A stretch of DNA of 64,000 nucleotides, taken from the NCBI GenBank assembly GCA_946886075.1, contig CAMPHR010000002.1:1-64000 (forward strand), written 5' to 3'. The position numbers and the translations under genes are program-made. Origin of the DNA: an uncultured Novosphingobium sp. (lineage in GTDB: Bacteria; Pseudomonadota; Alphaproteobacteria; Sphingomonadales; Sphingomonadaceae). Position 1 is the first letter of the stretch. The number at the start of each line of letters is the position of its first letter. Shown here one piece after another: positions 62,157-64,000 of the stretch. Under the pieces are notes generated by a model. It made no database searches, was not told the origin of the DNA, and saw nothing but the letters and a program-made list of their open reading frames with translations.

Positions 62157-63055
62157 ATCCGCATGACCAGCAGGTCAGGGCCGGACTGTTTTCGGCGCTC
62201 GGCGCTTATGGCGTCTGGGGCTTGCTGCCTATTTTCTTCAAGCTGCTCCACACGGTCAACGCAGTCGAGGTCGTATCGCAGCGCGTCCTTTGGTCGCTGG
62301 CGCTGATCCTCGGCGTTCTGGCTGCACGCAGCGGCCTTGGGCAGTTGGCCGCGGCGGTGCGCAGCAGACGGATCATCCTGCCTCTCACGGCTTCCGCGCT
62401 CTTCATCGCGGTCAATTGGCTGGTCTATGTGTGGGCGGTGAATGACGGCCATGTCATCGCGGCCAGCCTTGGCTATTTCCTCAACCCGCTGGTCAACGTC
62501 GCGCTTGGCGTGCTGGTGCTGAAGGAAAGGCTGCGACGGGGACAGGCCATCGCCATCGCAATCGCTGCGGTCGGCGTGGCGATCATGGCGGCAGCTGCCT
62601 TCACCACCTTGTGGATCAGCGTAGGCCTTGCCGTCAGCTTCGCGCTTTACGGTCTCGTCCGCAAATTGACGCCAGTTGCGCCCATGATCGGATTGGGCGC
62701 GGAAACATTGCTGCTCGCCCCGCTGGCGCTTGGCTGCCTGCTTTGGATGGGCGGTCATGGCGGCATCAGCTTTGGGCAGGACGCCTATACCACCAGCCTG
62801 CTGATCCTCTCGGGCGGGTTGACGACCATTCCGCTGATCCTGTTCGCCATGGCGGCGCAGCGCCTGCCCCTCACGGTGCTTGGCCTGGTCCAATATATAG
62901 CGCCGACGCTGCAATTTCTTTGCGGCGTGCTGCTCTATGGGGAGAAGCTGTCGCAGGGTCAGATGATCAGCTTCGCCCTGATCTGGCTCGGCCTTATCCT
63001 GTTCGCGACCGACAGCCTTGCCGCCGCCCGCAAGAACAGGCTGGCAGCGGCGTAG
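62153..63055 (+). CDS. rarD: EamA-family transporter RarD
   Basis: A 300-residue inner-membrane transporter of the drug/metabolite superfamily, RarD type, with ten helices. LGAYGVWGLLPIFFKLL is the first helix with the family GxxPxxxK pattern; EVVSQRVLWSL, NWLVYVWAVNDGHVIAASLGYFLNPL and GLVQYIAPTLQFLCGVLLYGEKL are RarD hallmarks. No ATG, GTG or TTG lies between the upstream gene's coding region and the first helix. The best start is CTG at 62153, preceded by GGGGGGA and overlapping the upstream TGA stop. Substrate not known. Confidence 0.85.
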   Translation: MNPHDQQVRAGLFSALGAYGVWGLLPIFFKLLHTVNAVEVVSQRVLWSLALILGVLAARSGLGQLAAAVRSRRIILPLTASALFIAVNWLVYVWAVNDGHVIAASLGYFLNPLVNVALGVLVLKERLRRGQAIAIAIAAVGVAIMAAAAFTTLWISVGLAVSFALYGLVRKLTPVAPMIGLGAETLLLAPLALGCLLWMGGHGGISFGQDAYTTSLLILSGGLTTIPLILFAMAAQRLPLTVLGLVQYIAPTLQFLCGVLLYGEKLSQGQMISFALIWLGLILFATDSLAAARKNRLAAA

Positions 63056-63078
63056 CGGATGGTCGCGCCCCGGGGCGC

Positions 63079-64000
63079 TCAAGCGAACTCGGTCGCCTCG
63101 AAGCGCACCGCCTCGCCCACCGCTTCATTGGCAAGCGTATCTTCCCACATGACCCTGTTACCGCGCACGATGGTACCAACCGCTTTGCCGGTGAGCTCCA
63201 TGCCCTCGAACGGCGACCAGTTGCAGCGCGAGGCGAGCCACTCCCTGCCCACCGTCCACCGCTTCTTGAGATCGATGATGGTGAAATCCGCATCATAACC
63301 GAGCGCGATCCGGCCCTTGCCGACGAGCCCGAACACCCGCTGCGGCCCGGAAGAGGTCAGTTCGATGAAACGCCGCAGCGACAGCCGTCCCTCGGCCACA
63401 TGATTGAGCAGCAACGGCACCAGCGTCTGGACGCCCGGCATGCCGCTGGGCGATGCCGGATAGGTTTTCGCCTTCTCCTCCAGCGTATGCGGTGCATGGT
63501 CGCTGCCCAGCACGTCAGGCACGCCCTGGTTGAGCCAGTGCCACAGGCCGTCGCGGTGTGCCTCTGATCGGATCGGCGGGTTCATCTGTGCATAGGTACC
63601 AAGCCGCGGATAGGCATCCTCGGCGGCGAGCGTCAGATGCTGCGGCGTCACTTCGCAGGTCGCAATGTCCTTGTGCCCGGCGATATATTCCAGTTCCGCC
63701 GGGGTGGTGACGTGCAGGATATGAATGCGGCGGCGCGCCTTGCGGGCAAGGCCGATGATCCGCTTCGTGGCGATCATCGCGCTTTCATCGTCCCGCCAGA
63801 CCGGGTGGGAGGAAGGATCACCGTCCACCCGCAAATCCTTGCGCGCATTCATCCGCGCCTCATCCTCGGCATGGATGGCGACGCGCCGGGTGCCGCTTGC
63901 CAGCACGCGGGAAAGCGCCGAGTCATCGTCGACCAGCAGGCTGCCGGTCGAAGCGCCCATGAATATCTTGACGCCAGCGGTGCCGGGGATGCGCTCCAGT
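63079..64000 (-). CDS. pyrC: dihydroorotase, 5' end cut by the window
   Basis: The C-terminal part (about 307 residues) of a class I dihydroorotase in pyrimidine synthesis; the start lies beyond 64000. Visible are HILHVTTPAELEYIAG, EVTPQHLTLA, NPPIRSEAHRDGLW, the catalytic Asp in LGSDHAPHTLEEK, SPSGMPGVQTLVPLLLNHV and GYDADFTIIDLKKRW, all typical of PyrC rather than allantoinase or dihydropyrimidinase. It is convergent with rarD, 23 bp apart. Confidence 0.88.
   Translation of the reverse strand, partial: LERIPGTAGVKIFMGASTGSLLVDDDSALSRVLASGTRRVAIHAEDEARMNARKDLRVDGDPSSHPVWRDDESAMIATKRIIGLARKARRRIHILHVTTPAELEYIAGHKDIATCEVTPQHLTLAAEDAYPRLGTYAQMNPPIRSEAHRDGLWHWLNQGVPDVLGSDHAPHTLEEKAKTYPASPSGMPGVQTLVPLLLNHVAEGRLSLRRFIELTSSGPQRVFGLVGKGRIALGYDADFTIIDLKKRWTVGREWLASRCNWSPFEGMELTGKAVGTIVRGNRVMWEDTLANEAVGEAVRFEATEFA

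Overview
The window is one contiguous stretch of a high-GC bacterial chromosome. It carries about 76 protein genes packed on both strands and two tRNA genes. I saw no transposase, integrase, phage or CRISPR array. The gene set points to an alphaproteobacterium of the family Sphingomonadaceae (Sphingobium, Sphingomonas or Novosphingobium type). The signs are an Entner-Doudoroff operon zwf-edd-glk-eda, the his order B-H-A-F-E, an ATP12-type assembly factor, a zinc-free HemB, an alphaproteobacterial SspB, and many short palindromic intergenic repeats (GTTCGCCCTGAGC...GCTCAGCCCGAAC, and GTCATGCCAGC types). This assignment is inferred from gene content, not from a search.

Layout. 0-5.6 kb: pyruvate dehydrogenase E2, a universal stress protein, RNase R, a MOSC protein and a small DUF2945 protein. 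5.6-9.1 kb: a glycosyltransferase, rarA coupled to an unknown RNase H-fold-like protein, and tRNA-Thr. 9.1-14.8 kb: a Tat-targeted small protein, an AT-richer gap with two DnaA boxes, an enoyl-CoA hydratase, a folE/FolM-type pteridine reductase pair, a MobA-like transferase and an MFS transporter. 14.9-18.4 kb: beta-oxidation thiolase and FadB-like enzyme behind a LiuR-like operator. 18.6-27.7 kb: galE, pgl, an aminotransferase, tRNA-Leu and the Entner-Doudoroff operon. 27.8-35.7 kb: gamma-carbonic anhydrase/hemB, peroxiredoxin, and the fatty-acid synthesis cluster fabD-fabG-acpP-fabF-mltG. 35.8-40.7 kb: a complete MacAB-TolC-like efflux operon. 40.8-43.2 kb: an RcnB-like protein, a BLUF photoreceptor and rpsF-rpsR-rplI. 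43.6-50.2 kb: a PilZ-XRE fusion, lgt, a MidA/NDUFAF7-like methyltransferase, gmk, fumC and sspB. 50.3-53.4 kb: hisBHAFE. 53.4-64 kb: a deacetylase, two L,D-transpeptidase-type proteins, a tightly overlapped chain crcB-rluA-HAD-small membrane protein-ATP12, rarD and the 3' part of a dihydroorotase.

How the genes work together. Glucose would be phosphorylated by Glk, oxidised by Zwf and Pgl, dehydrated by Edd and split by Eda. The pyruvate feeds the dehydrogenase complex whose E2 lies at the left edge. Most multi-gene units use 4-base or 8-11-base start/stop overlaps, which suggests translational coupling.

Most of the window is core housekeeping. The candidates for something less described are: the PilZ-XRE fusion, which may be a c-di-GMP-responsive DNA-binding protein (43.6-44.3 kb); the unknown protein coupled to RarA (8.2-9.0 kb); a palindromic repeat inserted in frame inside RNase R (3.2 kb); tandem DnaA boxes at 10.0 kb; several probable leaderless genes; and a likely CTG-initiated rarD (62.15 kb).
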